Positions 1 through 8,127 of a stretch of DNA of 43,299 bases are shown here, piece by piece. A model generated the notes under the pieces. The model saw nothing but the letters and a program-made list of their open reading frames with translations. It was not told where the DNA came from and did not search any database. Location: positions 1 to 43,299 of the forward strand of contig JAKPYU010000310.1 of assembly GCA_029568995.1 (NCBI GenBank). Direction: 5' to 3'. This DNA comes from Candidatus Omnitrophota bacterium (lineage in GTDB: Bacteria > Hinthialibacterota > Hinthialibacteria > Hinthialibacterales > JAKPRU01). Each line of letters begins with the position of its first letter. Within the stretch, counting starts at the first letter, position 1. The translations under genes and the position numbers were made by a program.

Positions 1-450
1 CCGATTTTCTCCCCGGCGACGAAAAGCGATGAGGGCCATGATATCAATATCACCTTCGATCAAATGGTCGAGATGATCGGCGGCCCGCTGGCCGAGGAGG
101 CCCGGTCCCGATCCCTTGCCATTTACAGGAAGGCCTCAGCCATTGCCGAACAGAAAGGCATCATCATCGCCGACACCAAGTTCGAGTTCGGTCGCTCTTC
201 CGAGGGCCTTCTGTTGATTGATGAAGTGCTGACACCCGATTCCTCCCGTTTCTGGCCCGCCGATGAGTATGAACCGGGACGGTCTCAACATGCTTTCGAC
301 AAGCAATTCCTGCGGGATTATCTCATCGCGATCCACTACGACCGGAATCCGCCGCCACCCCCGCTTCCCGACGATATCATCGCTAAAACACGCGAACGTT
401 ACCTGGAGGCATACCGGCGGCTTACCGGTGAGGATCTCCCGATGGACTGA
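1..450 (+). CDS. purC: SAICAR synthase (PurC), C-terminal part
   Basis: This is the 3' portion of phosphoribosylaminoimidazole-succinocarboxamide synthase, the ATP-dependent enzyme of purine synthesis that joins aspartate to CAIR. The frame is open from the first base of the window and ends at a TGA. The visible 149 residues hold family signatures: PATKSDEGHD near the start, IIADTKFEFG in the middle and TPDSSRFWPADEY followed by SFDKQ-like AFDKQFLRDYL near the end. The proline run PPPPPLPDDI just before the C-terminal helix also fits the longer bacterial PurC. The 5' end lies outside the window. The next gene starts 2 nt after the stop, so the two are probably co-transcribed, although the products are unrelated. 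Confidence 0.95.
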   Translation, partial: PIFSPATKSDEGHDINITFDQMVEMIGGPLAEEARSRSLAIYRKASAIAEQKGIIIADTKFEFGRSSEGLLLIDEVLTPDSSRFWPADEYEPGRSQHAFDKQFLRDYLIAIHYDRNPPPPPLPDDIIAKTRERYLEAYRRLTGEDLPMD

Positions 451-452
451 TT

Positions 453-2594
453 ATGGCCCAAAGCCGGATATCCGATTCCTCTTCAGAGGCGACCGACTCT
501 CAGTCAGGGTCTCCCAAGATCCCTCATTCTTGCTCTTCGTGGATCGTTCTTGTTGGAACGATCTGGTTCTGCTTTGTAGTGGTTCATTTTCTGTTTCTGA
601 ATCGGAATTTCGGTGTTCCGCTCTGGAAATATGTACCACGAGCGCTTTGGGATGTGCTTCTTGCGCCCGGTCCCTTCCTGTCCGGCCTTCTCACGGTCCT
701 CTATGATGCGGTTACCCATTCGTTATTTCTGCTGCTATTCGGTGTCACCGGCCGGATCTATCTTTATCGACGCCTGCGCCCGAAGACGGATTTCCCGTCG
801 ATCAGTCTTGCGATCCTGTCAGGAATGGCGATCATCGGGATTCCACTGCATTTTCTCGGCTCCCTGCATGTTCTTGGAAGATGGCCTGCGCTTGTGACTT
901 CCACCGTCATCATTCTCCTGCTTCTGCTGTTTCCCCGGCGCAGCCCTTCACCCGATCCACCAGCCGAACCTTCTCCGCCGACTGACCGGAGTATCGTTTA
1001 TTACATTTCCTGGGGATTGACGTGGATCATTACCGTTCTCATGTTTTACCATTCTCTCGGTTTTCCGGTGGATTACTGGGATGCGCTGATTTATTACATC
1101 GACTATGCGCAGCGGACCTGGGAAGAAGGCGGATTTCCCACGATTGTTTGCGGCCAGGTCGGGATCGGTCTTGGCGCGAATTACCCGCATTTTTTCCATG
1201 TACTGCAGGTTCTTGCTGCCCATTTGTCCGGCCAATGGTCCGATCTCTACGGGCAATTGCTCCCGCCTGTATTCGGAGTGCTGACCGTGGGGCTACTCGC
1301 CGGTCTGTTGAAAAACCTCTTCGGCAACGTAACTGTCACGGCCCTGGGCGTTCTGTTCTTTCGTGCCGTTCCGTACGGATTCTGCTACCAGATCTGGGTT
1401 TCCGACTATAGCCTGGTTATTGCGGCCACCGCCGGATTTTTCTATTGCCTGGAGCGGTTCATCTCCACCCGCGACCGACGTTGGTATGAAGTGACGGCCC
1501 TGTTGTGCGCCGTAATGCCCACAATCAACTACCTCGGTTGGATTTATTTCCCCCTTCTCGCGCTCGCGCCGTTTCTCAGCCGATCGGACATTTCAAGTTG
1601 TACTCAAGTCATTCGTCGTTTCGCCCCGCTTTTCCTCCTGTCTTTTCTTTTGGCCATGCCCTGGTATATCCGAAATGTTATTGTTACCGGCAATCCGGTG
1701 TATGCTTTTTTTCATGAGATTCTCGACGGCAAATGTATCGACCCAGAGGTAATGGCCTCCTGCAACCGGGAATGGGCAGCGAATGGTGATGGTCCCGTTC
1801 TTTTCGGTAACAATACAATCCAACGGTTAATCAATACTCCGTACTATTTCCTGCTTGACAATTACAGTTGGAAGTTCGGGCCTCTTTTCACAGGACTCTT
1901 CCTGCCCGGACTTCTCCTTTCGCTCTGCAAAGGAAACCGCCGCCCCGTTCTTCTTCTCATGATCTTGTTCAGCGTGCTGCTCTTTATCTATCTTTATTTT
2001 ATATCGGGTCTGTACTTCTATCATACATTGGGGATTCTTCCCGTCTCTGCCTGCTTTGCCGCTCTCCTCGTTCATCATTCCGGTCAGCCGGTCCGCCGTT
2101 ACCTGATCGCGGGCGCCTTCATTGCGGCGCTTTGTCCCGGTCTTGGGGATGTTCTCATGGGGCCAAAATTCGCGGTTCCCGCTTTGCCTGCTTTGAGGTA
2201 CGGCCCCATGGACACGCAAAGTTATTATCGGTTCAAGTTCCGCGATGAGTTTCCGATGTGGAACTTCATCAACCGTGAATTGCCGCCCGGCTCCAGAATC
2301 CTGACCCACGAGAATCGGTATCATCTCTTTCGTCGTGACCTGCATTTTGTTCACCTGGATGATTGGGAAGTTTCGCGTTTGTACGGTCGTCCCTTTGATG
2401 AAGTCCAACACTGGTTGAATGAGCAGGGAATCGGTTACTATTTGAGAATTCCCAATGAGAAGAACCACCCGGTATTGGCGCGGCTGGGTCACCATGACTA
2501 TCTGAACAATCCCGCTTATTTCCAGGAAATGAGCCGCTCTGGGGAGACGGTTCTGTATCGCATTGTGCAGGGTGGGAGTTCTGGCAAGGACTGA
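453..2594 (+). CDS. GT-C-type polytopic membrane protein, probable glycosyltransferase
   Basis: This 713-residue protein has about a dozen hydrophobic segments between residues 30 and 590 and a soluble C-terminal tail of about 120 residues. The layout matches GT-C glycosyltransferases, which use lipid-linked sugars on the outer face of the inner membrane. The first large extracytoplasmic loop (about residues 205-245) holds an acidic aromatic stretch, VDYWDALIYYIDYAQR, in the place where GT-C enzymes carry catalytic Asp/Glu residues. A proline-rich linker (PSPDPPAEPSPPTD, about residues 168-181) separates the first hydrophobic group from the rest. The start is the ATG 2 nt after purC; no strong Shine-Dalgarno is visible. 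Donor and acceptor cannot be predicted. It could instead be a non-enzymatic PMT-like membrane protein. Confidence 0.75.
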   Translation: MAQSRISDSSSEATDSQSGSPKIPHSCSSWIVLVGTIWFCFVVVHFLFLNRNFGVPLWKYVPRALWDVLLAPGPFLSGLLTVLYDAVTHSLFLLLFGVTGRIYLYRRLRPKTDFPSISLAILSGMAIIGIPLHFLGSLHVLGRWPALVTSTVIILLLLLFPRRSPSPDPPAEPSPPTDRSIVYYISWGLTWIITVLMFYHSLGFPVDYWDALIYYIDYAQRTWEEGGFPTIVCGQVGIGLGANYPHFFHVLQVLAAHLSGQWSDLYGQLLPPVFGVLTVGLLAGLLKNLFGNVTVTALGVLFFRAVPYGFCYQIWVSDYSLVIAATAGFFYCLERFISTRDRRWYEVTALLCAVMPTINYLGWIYFPLLALAPFLSRSDISSCTQVIRRFAPLFLLSFLLAMPWYIRNVIVTGNPVYAFFHEILDGKCIDPEVMASCNREWAANGDGPVLFGNNTIQRLINTPYYFLLDNYSWKFGPLFTGLFLPGLLLSLCKGNRRPVLLLMILFSVLLFIYLYFISGLYFYHTLGILPVSACFAALLVHHSGQPVRRYLIAGAFIAALCPGLGDVLMGPKFAVPALPALRYGPMDTQSYYRFKFRDEFPMWNFINRELPPGSRILTHENRYHLFRRDLHFVHLDDWEVSRLYGRPFDEVQHWLNEQGIGYYLRIPNEKNHPVLARLGHHDYLNNPAYFQEMSRSGETVLYRIVQGGSSGKD

Positions 2595-2618
2595 GAACCT
2601 CGGTGTGTTGAGGTGATC

Positions 2619-2637
2619 CACAGGCTGGAAGCCTGTG
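2619..2637. repeat. Short stem-loop repeat (CACAGGCT-GGA-AGCCTGTG)
   Basis: This is a perfect 8-bp inverted repeat with a 3-nt loop, just after the stop of the GT-C-like gene and followed by CCACC. It lies 20 bp from another palindrome in a convergent intergenic space. I recall similar elements scattered in many bacterial genomes. It may also serve as a weak terminator, but no T-tract follows. Confidence 0.55.
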
Positions 2638-2656
2638 CCACCCGCTTTGTGGGCAC

Positions 2657-2687
2657 TGGATTCCGGCTTTCGCCGGAATGACGGGCG
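2657..2687. repeat. Dispersed palindromic repeat A, copy 1
   Basis: The core is ATTCCGGC-TTTC-GCCGGAAT, an 8-bp perfect stem with a 4-nt loop, flanked by TGG and GACGGGCG. An identical 31-bp copy lies at 7408-7438. It sits between two convergent genes (GT-C-like and DUF4416). It looks like a REP-type intergenic repeat. Confidence 0.75.
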
Positions 2688-2705
2688 AATTTGCTCACTG
2701 TATCC

Positions 2706-3248
2706 CTATTCGGCAGGAGGCTCGTTTTCCCCTCTTGTCTGTCGTCGGTAGAGATTTCGAATCTCCAGGAAAACCTCCTGATGATTCCGGTAGTCGGGAT
2801 AGGTCCAGGGGAGCGTCTCGAACCGCCCATGGCGATAGAACATGGTGACCTCCGCATAAATGCCGTCCCTCAGGTAGACGCGATGATAGAAGTTCTTGGT
2901 GCTTGCCAGGATGATATTGGCGGATGACAGGAGACCGGGGTCCAGGTTTACTCGGCGATTTCCGTCCGGCGAGGCAAACTCGGATTCGAGGTGGTTGGTG
3001 AAGCGTTTCGCATCGGCCAGCACATCGGGAAGAACCAGGTCCCGGAACGCGAAATACTGGCGCTGAATGCCTGTGCCCATTTCCTTGTCATAATAATCGG
3101 TTTCTTCGAAGGGAAAGACCTCGCTCCGATAATCCGCCGGGCCGAAGTGATCCTGAAGATGGAAATCGACCTGTTCCCGGATCTGCGGGTCGCGGAACAG
3201 GATGCCGCAGATCAATTTGACCGATTGTGCCGGACGGATTTCGCCCAT
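2706..3248 (-). CDS. DUF4416 family protein
   Basis: The 180-residue protein matches DUF4416, a conserved bacterial family of unknown function. It opens with the typical PAQSVKLICGILF stretch and continues with SEVFPFEETDYYDKEMG, both hallmark segments as I recall the family. The middle has FTNHLESEF, NLDPGLLSSANIILASTKNFYHRVYLRDGIYAEVTM and PWTYPDYR, which are the most conserved parts. No signal peptide or membrane segment is visible, so it is probably cytoplasmic. The start is supported by GGGAG about 7 nt upstream. It is transcribed divergently from the TolC-family gene across about 120 bp. Confidence 0.85.
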   Translation of the reverse strand: MGEIRPAQSVKLICGILFRDPQIREQVDFHLQDHFGPADYRSEVFPFEETDYYDKEMGTGIQRQYFAFRDLVLPDVLADAKRFTNHLESEFASPDGNRRVNLDPGLLSSANIILASTKNFYHRVYLRDGIYAEVTMFYRHGRFETLPWTYPDYRNHQEVFLEIRNLYRRQTRGENEPPAE

Positions 3249-3371
3249 GGTTTTTCTCCCGGATGAGGATGTTCAACCTTCATTGTTTCGCAGGGTGCGT
3301 CATGTTACAAGTACCCACGACCCTCAATCCGGATTTCGGACTGAGGACATTTTTACATGGGAGGCCTGACC

Positions 3372-4997
3372 ATGGCCAGGAAACGGATCTCCATTGCGCT
3401 GATTGTTTTTGGTGCGGCGATGCTTGCGGGGGCGCAGGATGAACCGCCAACCTTAAAATTGACTTTGCATGAATGTGCCGAAGTGGCCCTGGGCCGCAAT
3501 CTTTCTCTGAAGATCGAACGGTTCAACGTGGATATCGCTTCGACATTTATTGAGGAAGAGAGTTCGGTGTTCGATCATGTCTTTTCTGCCGGATTGGAGC
3601 GTCAGGACATTGAGACGCCGAATACGAATCCCTTGACCAGCGGGTTTTCCACCGACCAGGGAACGCCAAGCAACGATCCTGTGCTGATCGACTTGCTCAC
3701 GAACAGCAGAATGACGCTGAGCGAGTTCATGGACTATTTCGATTTTTTCGACCAGTTGCAGCCGGGCGGCGATGTGGAAATCACCGAGTACAGTGAGGAG
3801 CACAATTCGATGCAGACGGGGATATCGAAGCGATATCCCTGGGGTACGCAATATCAGCTCGAATTGGATCTCGACCGGCATGAGACCAGCAGCCCGTTTG
3901 AGGGACTCAATCCGGCGGCGGATACGACATTGCGTTTTCTGATCACGCAGCCGCTTCTGAAAAATTTCGGCCCGGATGCGAACCTGGTTTCCGTCCGATT
4001 GTCAGAGAACAATCGTGAGATATCCAAGACCGAGCTTCGCGCCCGGATCTTGCAGGTTATGGGCAACGTGGTAGAAGCCTATTGGACGATGATTCTGTGT
4101 CAGGAGCAGCTGGATATCCAGGAAGAATCCCTGCAGCTGGCGATGGATCTGCTAAAGAACAACACGGCACGAGTGGATGCGGGAGTGATGGCTCCGATTG
4201 AGATTCTGTCGGCCTCATCGGGCGTTGCGGCGCGGCAGGAAGGGGTGATTGTGGCAAAGAACGCCCTGGAGGACGCCGAAGACAATCTCAAGCGGGTTCT
4301 GGAACTGCGAGACGGCACAGAATTGTGGGACATCCACATCGTTCCGGCGGATCGTCCGCTGTACCTGCCCACTCGCGTGGATTTGGACTCCAGCTTGAAA
4401 ACCGCGCGCGATAATCTTCCGGTGCTGAAGACGCTTGCCCTCTCGATTGACAACGCCGATCTGAGTGTGAAGGCCGCGAAGAATCAGTTGCGTCCGCAAC
4501 TGGATCTTTCCATGGGAGCCTGGTCGAGCGGATTGGGAGATCACGCGGATGACAGTCTCGACCTGATGAAGGACGGAGATTTTACGTCCTACACGGTGGG
4601 TTTGACATTGACCTATCCCCTTGGAAACCGTGCGGCGCGTGCACGGATGCAGCGTTCTGAGTTGCAGGCGGAGGCAGCTCGAACCGGCCTGGAGGACCAG
4701 TTGCGCGGAGTCGATCTCCAGGTGCGTGCGGCAATCCGCCAGATCGAAACCAATCAGCAGCGGGTTGATGCCACGACCATCTCTGTGGACCTGGCCGAAG
4801 AACGACTTCGGGCGGAAGAAGAGGCCCTGCAGGTCGGGCTTTCCACCAGTCACGATGTCCTGGATTACCAGGAGGATCTCACCATCGCGCGTGGAAGTTA
4901 CACCCAATCCGTTATTGATCACATCCTGTCTATCGCGCAGTTGGAATTATCCAAGGGAACCCTCACGCAGTGGCTTGGTTTCAAGGTGGAGGAGTGA
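3372..4997 (+). CDS. TolC-family outer membrane efflux protein
   Basis: This is a probable outer-membrane channel subunit of the TolC/OEP family. Such proteins form trimers that link inner-membrane pumps or type I secretion systems to the outside. The start used is the second ATG, because GGGAGG lies 8 nt before it; an in-frame ATG 15 nt upstream would place that site inside the gene. From this start a signal peptide is evident (MARKR, then a hydrophobic stretch ending AGA before Gln). The mature part begins with LKLTLHECAEVALGRNLSLKIER, the usual OEP opening. Long alternating helices follow in two repeats (about residues 200-320 and 400-535). The protein is about 541 aa, slightly longer than average because of an acidic insertion near residues 80-150. 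No pump or adaptor gene is adjacent, so the substrate is unknown. Confidence 0.9.
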   Translation: MARKRISIALIVFGAAMLAGAQDEPPTLKLTLHECAEVALGRNLSLKIERFNVDIASTFIEEESSVFDHVFSAGLERQDIETPNTNPLTSGFSTDQGTPSNDPVLIDLLTNSRMTLSEFMDYFDFFDQLQPGGDVEITEYSEEHNSMQTGISKRYPWGTQYQLELDLDRHETSSPFEGLNPAADTTLRFLITQPLLKNFGPDANLVSVRLSENNREISKTELRARILQVMGNVVEAYWTMILCQEQLDIQEESLQLAMDLLKNNTARVDAGVMAPIEILSASSGVAARQEGVIVAKNALEDAEDNLKRVLELRDGTELWDIHIVPADRPLYLPTRVDLDSSLKTARDNLPVLKTLALSIDNADLSVKAAKNQLRPQLDLSMGAWSSGLGDHADDSLDLMKDGDFTSYTVGLTLTYPLGNRAARARMQRSELQAEAARTGLEDQLRGVDLQVRAAIRQIETNQQRVDATTISVDLAEERLRAEEEALQVGLSTSHDVLDYQEDLTIARGSYTQSVIDHILSIAQLELSKGTLTQWLGFKVEE

Positions 4998-5016
4998 ACG
5001 ATCTGCTGAAAACGAG

Positions 5017-5044
5017 AATCGGGGCGGACGGATCCGCCCCGATT
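5017..5044. terminator. Bidirectional terminator-like hairpin
   Basis: A perfect 12-bp stem (AATCGGGGCGGA with its complement) closes a 4-nt loop between the convergent TolC-family gene and rplI. On the minus strand it is followed by a short TTTT run after CTCG. The plus strand lacks a clear T-tract. It most likely terminates rplI and may also end the TolC-family transcript. Confidence 0.6.
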
Positions 5045-5090
5045 GTGAGACTTGTAGCTCTTGAGAGCAATGGGCGCAACAGAATCGGGA

Positions 5091-5543
5091 TTATTCGCGT
5101 TCCTGTTTGACAACCCAGAGTTTCATATCCGCTGTGATTTCGCCGGTTAATCGGATCGGTATCGTATAGACTCCCAAGGCGCGGATGGGTTCCTCGATCA
5201 CGATTTTCCGTCGATCCACCTCAATGCCGGCTTTTGCCAGGGCTTCGGAAATATCGGCAGTGGTCACGCTTCCGAATACGCGATCCTCCTCGCCGGTGCG
5301 GACCGGGATTCGGATCTCCTGGGCCTCGATTCGTTTGGCCAGATCGGTGGTGGTTTTCAGTTCCCGTTTCTGCTTGTCGGCCAGAAGGCGACGCTGATGC
5401 TCCACTTTCCTGGCATCGGTGCTTGCGGTCAATGAGGCAATGCCGTTGGGAAGGAGATAGTTCCGCGCATAGCCGGGTTTGACCTGGACGATGTCTCCCT
5501 CCCGGCCCAATCCGTTCACAGCCTCACGCAAAATGACTTCCAT
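5091..5543 (-). CDS. rplI: 50S ribosomal protein L9
   Basis: The 150-residue protein is full-length L9, which binds domain V of 23S rRNA and spans the L1-stalk base. The N-terminal domain has the family signature GDIVQVKPGYARNYLLPNGIA (residues 16-36). The long connecting helix (about residues 42-75) and the C-terminal domain, with FGSVTTADI and KLWVVKQ, are also present. The start is supported by GGAGGA 7 nt upstream. It lies 44 bp downstream of nadB on the same strand, away from the rpsF-rpsR partners usually found with rplI. Confidence 0.97.
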   Translation of the reverse strand: MEVILREAVNGLGREGDIVQVKPGYARNYLLPNGIASLTASTDARKVEHQRRLLADKQKRELKTTTDLAKRIEAQEIRIPVRTGEEDRVFGSVTTADISEALAKAGIEVDRRKIVIEEPIRALGVYTIPIRLTGEITADMKLWVVKQERE

Positions 5544-5587
5544 GGTTCATTCCTCCGATGGTGTCCGGGAATCCCCGCAGGGGAGGC

Positions 5588-7207
5588 TTATCGAGCCGTC
5601 CCGGGGAGAAGCGGCGCTTCCCGTTGATCCCGCTTGACGATGGTATCTTTTTTCCAGTGCTCGTCGTCGGTGTTTGGATACTCCAGAATGTAGTGAAGTC
5701 CCCGGCTTTCTTTTCGAGTCAGGGCGCACGCGACAACCAGTTCGGAGACTTCAACCATGTTTCTCAAGTCGAACAGATCGCCGCGCGTGTATCCGGCCTC
5801 GATATAATCGGTGACTTCCTGTCTCAGGGTTGTGAGACGTTCCCGAGCGCGTTTGAGTCGATCCTCGGATCGGACGATTCCGACGTAATCCCACATCAGG
5901 CGTCGCAGCTCATCCCGACAATGGGAAATACGTACCTTTTCCAGATCTCTTTTGGGTTGAACGCGCACGGAATTGATAATGTTATCGGGATGGGACTCCT
6001 GATGCAATCCTTCCCGACGGGCAAACTCCACAGACCGTTCGCCGAAGACTACCGCCTCCAGGATGGAGTTGCTGGCCAATCGGTTGGCCCCGTGAAGGCC
6101 GGTGCAGGCGACCTCCCCAGCCGCAAATAGGCCTTTGAGGGCCGTTTCTCCCCAGAGTCCGGTCAGAATGCCTCCACAGGAATAATGGGCGGCCGGAACC
6201 ACCGGGATCATATCCCTGGAAAGATCCAGGTGGTGATCCCGACAATGCTGGGTGATGTTGGGGAATCGCCTGGCGAATTCCTGCTGGGGGATGTGCCGAA
6301 CATCCAGCAAGACATTCGGATCGCCACGCTTCTTCATTTCCGCATCGACCGCGCGGGCGACAATGTCGCGAGGCGCAAGGTCCTTCAGTTCATGGTGATC
6401 CTCCATGAAAGCTTCTCCGTCGCTTGTTCGAAGTATCCCACCCTCGCCTCGAACCGCCTCCGAAATCAGGAACGGACGTTCCCCCGGCCAGAAGAATGCT
6501 GTCGGATGGAATTGAATGAACTCCATGTTGGCGACCGGGACACCCTGACGATAGGCCATGGCCACGCCATCGCCCGCTGCAATAGAGGGATTCGTCGTAT
6601 GAAGATAAATCTGGCCCAGGCCACCCGTGGCAAGAATGGTCACCCCGGCCGTGAAGAAGTGAAGCTCATCCCATGTGTCATCCCAGACGATGCATCCCCA
6701 ACATCGGGGCTCCGGTGTTTCACTGACAATCAGGTCGATGGCCATCGCGTGCCGGAAAATCCGTGTTTTCTCGTGCCGATGCAACTGTTCAAGCAGCGCG
6801 CGTTCCACCTCTCGTCCGGTCAGATCTTTTGCGTGAACGATCCGGCGATGGGAATGCCCGCCCTCCCGGCCCAGTTCCAGGGATTCGCTGCCATGGTCGT
6901 GCGTGAAGGAGGTTCCCCATTTGTTCAGCTCATCGATGACTTTCGGACCGTTTTCCACCGCCACTCTCACCGTATCTTCGTGGCACAATCCTGCACCGGC
7001 TTTGAGGGTATCCTCGACATGCGAATTGAAGCAGTCCAGCGGATCGAGTACGGCGGCGATCCCTCCCTGGGCGTAGTTCGTGTTCGACTCAAATTCTTCC
7101 TTCTTGGTTACCAGGTTGACTGTCCCATAGTCCGCCGCCTTGAGTGCACAGGTCAGCCCGGCAACACCACTGCCGATGACCAGGAAATTGGAATGAAATA
7201 CGGCCAT
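5588..7207 (-). CDS. nadB: L-aspartate oxidase
   Basis: NadB is the FAD enzyme that oxidises L-aspartate to iminoaspartate, the first step of bacterial NAD synthesis. The sequence shows the dinucleotide-binding motif GSGVAGL near residue 12, and the signature TNYAQGGIAAV near residue 45. Further family blocks are FIQFHPTAF, SEAVRGEGG and LFAAGEVACTGLHGANRLASNS, then a C-terminal helical domain with Arg-rich segments. The reading frame is open upstream to a possible ATG at 7339 and beyond. The start at 7207 gives 539 aa, which matches the family length and puts the FAD motif at the usual distance; its Shine-Dalgarno is weak. No nadA or nadC lies nearby. Confidence 0.95.
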   Translation of the reverse strand: MAVFHSNFLVIGSGVAGLTCALKAADYGTVNLVTKKEEFESNTNYAQGGIAAVLDPLDCFNSHVEDTLKAGAGLCHEDTVRVAVENGPKVIDELNKWGTSFTHDHGSESLELGREGGHSHRRIVHAKDLTGREVERALLEQLHRHEKTRIFRHAMAIDLIVSETPEPRCWGCIVWDDTWDELHFFTAGVTILATGGLGQIYLHTTNPSIAAGDGVAMAYRQGVPVANMEFIQFHPTAFFWPGERPFLISEAVRGEGGILRTSDGEAFMEDHHELKDLAPRDIVARAVDAEMKKRGDPNVLLDVRHIPQQEFARRFPNITQHCRDHHLDLSRDMIPVVPAAHYSCGGILTGLWGETALKGLFAAGEVACTGLHGANRLASNSILEAVVFGERSVEFARREGLHQESHPDNIINSVRVQPKRDLEKVRISHCRDELRRLMWDYVGIVRSEDRLKRARERLTTLRQEVTDYIEAGYTRGDLFDLRNMVEVSELVVACALTRKESRGLHYILEYPNTDDEHWKKDTIVKRDQREAPLLPGTAR

Positions 7208-7407
7208 GTTCTTGGGTCCGTTCGGATCGGGAGGGGGGCGGAGGACGCTCTCCTCGGAATTGGAGAACCGAAATGCACTTGTCGTCGATTCTTTTTGAGA
7301 ATACGTGAGTTGGTTGTGGCTGTTCAAGGGGTTTCCCATGGGGCATTCTTGCCTGTTTGATCGCCTGGCCACAAACTAACAATCTGTGCCGAACATATTG
7401 CAGGGCC

Positions 7408-7438
7408 TGGATTCCGGCTTTCGCCGGAATGACGGGCG
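7408..7438. repeat. Dispersed palindromic repeat A, copy 2
   Basis: It is identical over 31 bp to the copy at 2657-2687: TGG, then ATTCCGGC-TTTC-GCCGGAAT, then GACGGGCG. It lies in the nadB-ndk intergenic space. Confidence 0.75.
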
Positions 7439-7457
7439 CAGGGGCCATTTGTGAATT

Positions 7458-7485
7458 GTGAGGGCAATTCATGAATTGCCCTCAC
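7458..7485. repeat. 28-bp perfect palindrome sharing the core GGCAATTCATGAATTGCC
   Basis: Each half-site is GTGAGGGCAATTCA and the two halves are perfect complements. The 18-bp core recurs at 12022-12039 and 13851-13868, at the predicted transcription starts of two pilin genes. A degraded relative lies upstream of the third pilin gene. It is either a dispersed palindromic repeat or a binding site for a dimeric regulator. Confidence 0.7.
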
Positions 7486-7503
7486 ACCGGATGAAAGATC
7501 TTT

Positions 7504-7540
7504 TCTCCCTCTTCCGCCGGGGGAGGGTCGGGGTGAGGGT
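7504..7540 (-). repeat. Dispersed repeat B (CCCTCACCCCG type), copy 1
   Basis: Read on the minus strand it contains CCCTCACCCCGACCCTC, then a GC-rich centre and GAGGGAG. The related copy at 9699-9735 lies in the opposite orientation, so the pair brackets ndk and murJ. The type resembles intergenic repeats seen in many high-GC bacteria. Confidence 0.6.
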
Positions 7541-7644
7541 TTTTTCGGATGGCACCGGCATCTTGCCGGGGTATCTCAGGCAATGTCGATATCGCAAGAC
7601 ATGCTGTTACATCACGCTGAGGAATACGTAAGAGGATAGAAAGT

Positions 7645-8070
7645 ATGAACATGCAGAGAACGCTTCTTTTTGTGAAACCGGACGGGGTCCGGCGGAAACT
7701 GGTTGGTGAGATTATCAGTCGCTGTGAGCGAAAAGGCTGGCGGCTGGTCGGCATGAAAATGATGCAGGTTACACGGGAACACGCCGAACGGCATTATGCC
7801 GAGCACAAAGGCAAAGGGTTCTTCGAGGGGCTGATCGAATATGTCACCGGCGGCCCTATCGTTGCCATGGTCTGGGAAGGAAACGATATTATTCCGATTC
7901 TTCGCATGATGATGGGCGCAACGAATCCGGTGAACGCCCAACCCGGTACCATCCGGGGAGACTTCGCCAACGATTTCACCCAGAACATCGTCCACGGCAG
8001 CGATTCCCCGGAAAGCGCCGCGCGGGAGATTCCCCTGTTCTTCGCCGATGAGGAATTGCACGGGGATTGA
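7645..8070 (+). CDS. ndk: Nucleoside diphosphate kinase
   Basis: Ndk transfers the gamma phosphate of ATP to nucleoside diphosphates through a phosphohistidine. The 141-residue sequence has the whole family pattern: [10 protein letters not shown] with Lys11, then [18 protein letters not shown] and TIRGDFA. The active site is NIVHGSDS, with the catalytic His at residue 117. The length is normal for the family. GAGG lies about 9 nt before the ATG at 7645 and decides for it over the ATG two codons later. The gene precedes murJ on the same strand with a gap of about 57 bp. Confidence 0.97.
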   Translation: MNMQRTLLFVKPDGVRRKLVGEIISRCERKGWRLVGMKMMQVTREHAERHYAEHKGKGFFEGLIEYVTGGPIVAMVWEGNDIIPILRMMMGATNPVNAQPGTIRGDFANDFTQNIVHGSDSPESAAREIPLFFADEELHGD

Positions 8071-8127
8071 GATGACGAATGCATGGTGGGGTGTGCAATC
8101 ACACGCCGCTACAGATTGGATCTCCGA

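Larger units (their letters stand above)
7208..7644. other. Gene-free interval between nadB and ndk, rich in repeats
   Basis: This stretch of about 440 bp separates the divergent nadB and ndk genes. The nadB-proximal part is open in the nadB frame but is not conserved with that family. The rest holds three short repeats: palindrome A (7408-7438), a 28-bp perfect palindrome (7458-7485) and a Ctccc-rich repeat (7504-7540). No confident promoter could be assigned. Confidence 0.6.

Noticed and set aside
1827-2621. 264-codon minus-strand ORF opposite the first GT-C-like gene
   Set aside because: It overlaps a membrane protein with clear hydrophobic periodicity and is rich in residues typical of antisense frames.
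6185-7360. 391-codon ORF on the plus strand opposite nadB
   Set aside because: It is a shadow of nadB, which has full family motifs; the antisense translation has no recognisable domain.
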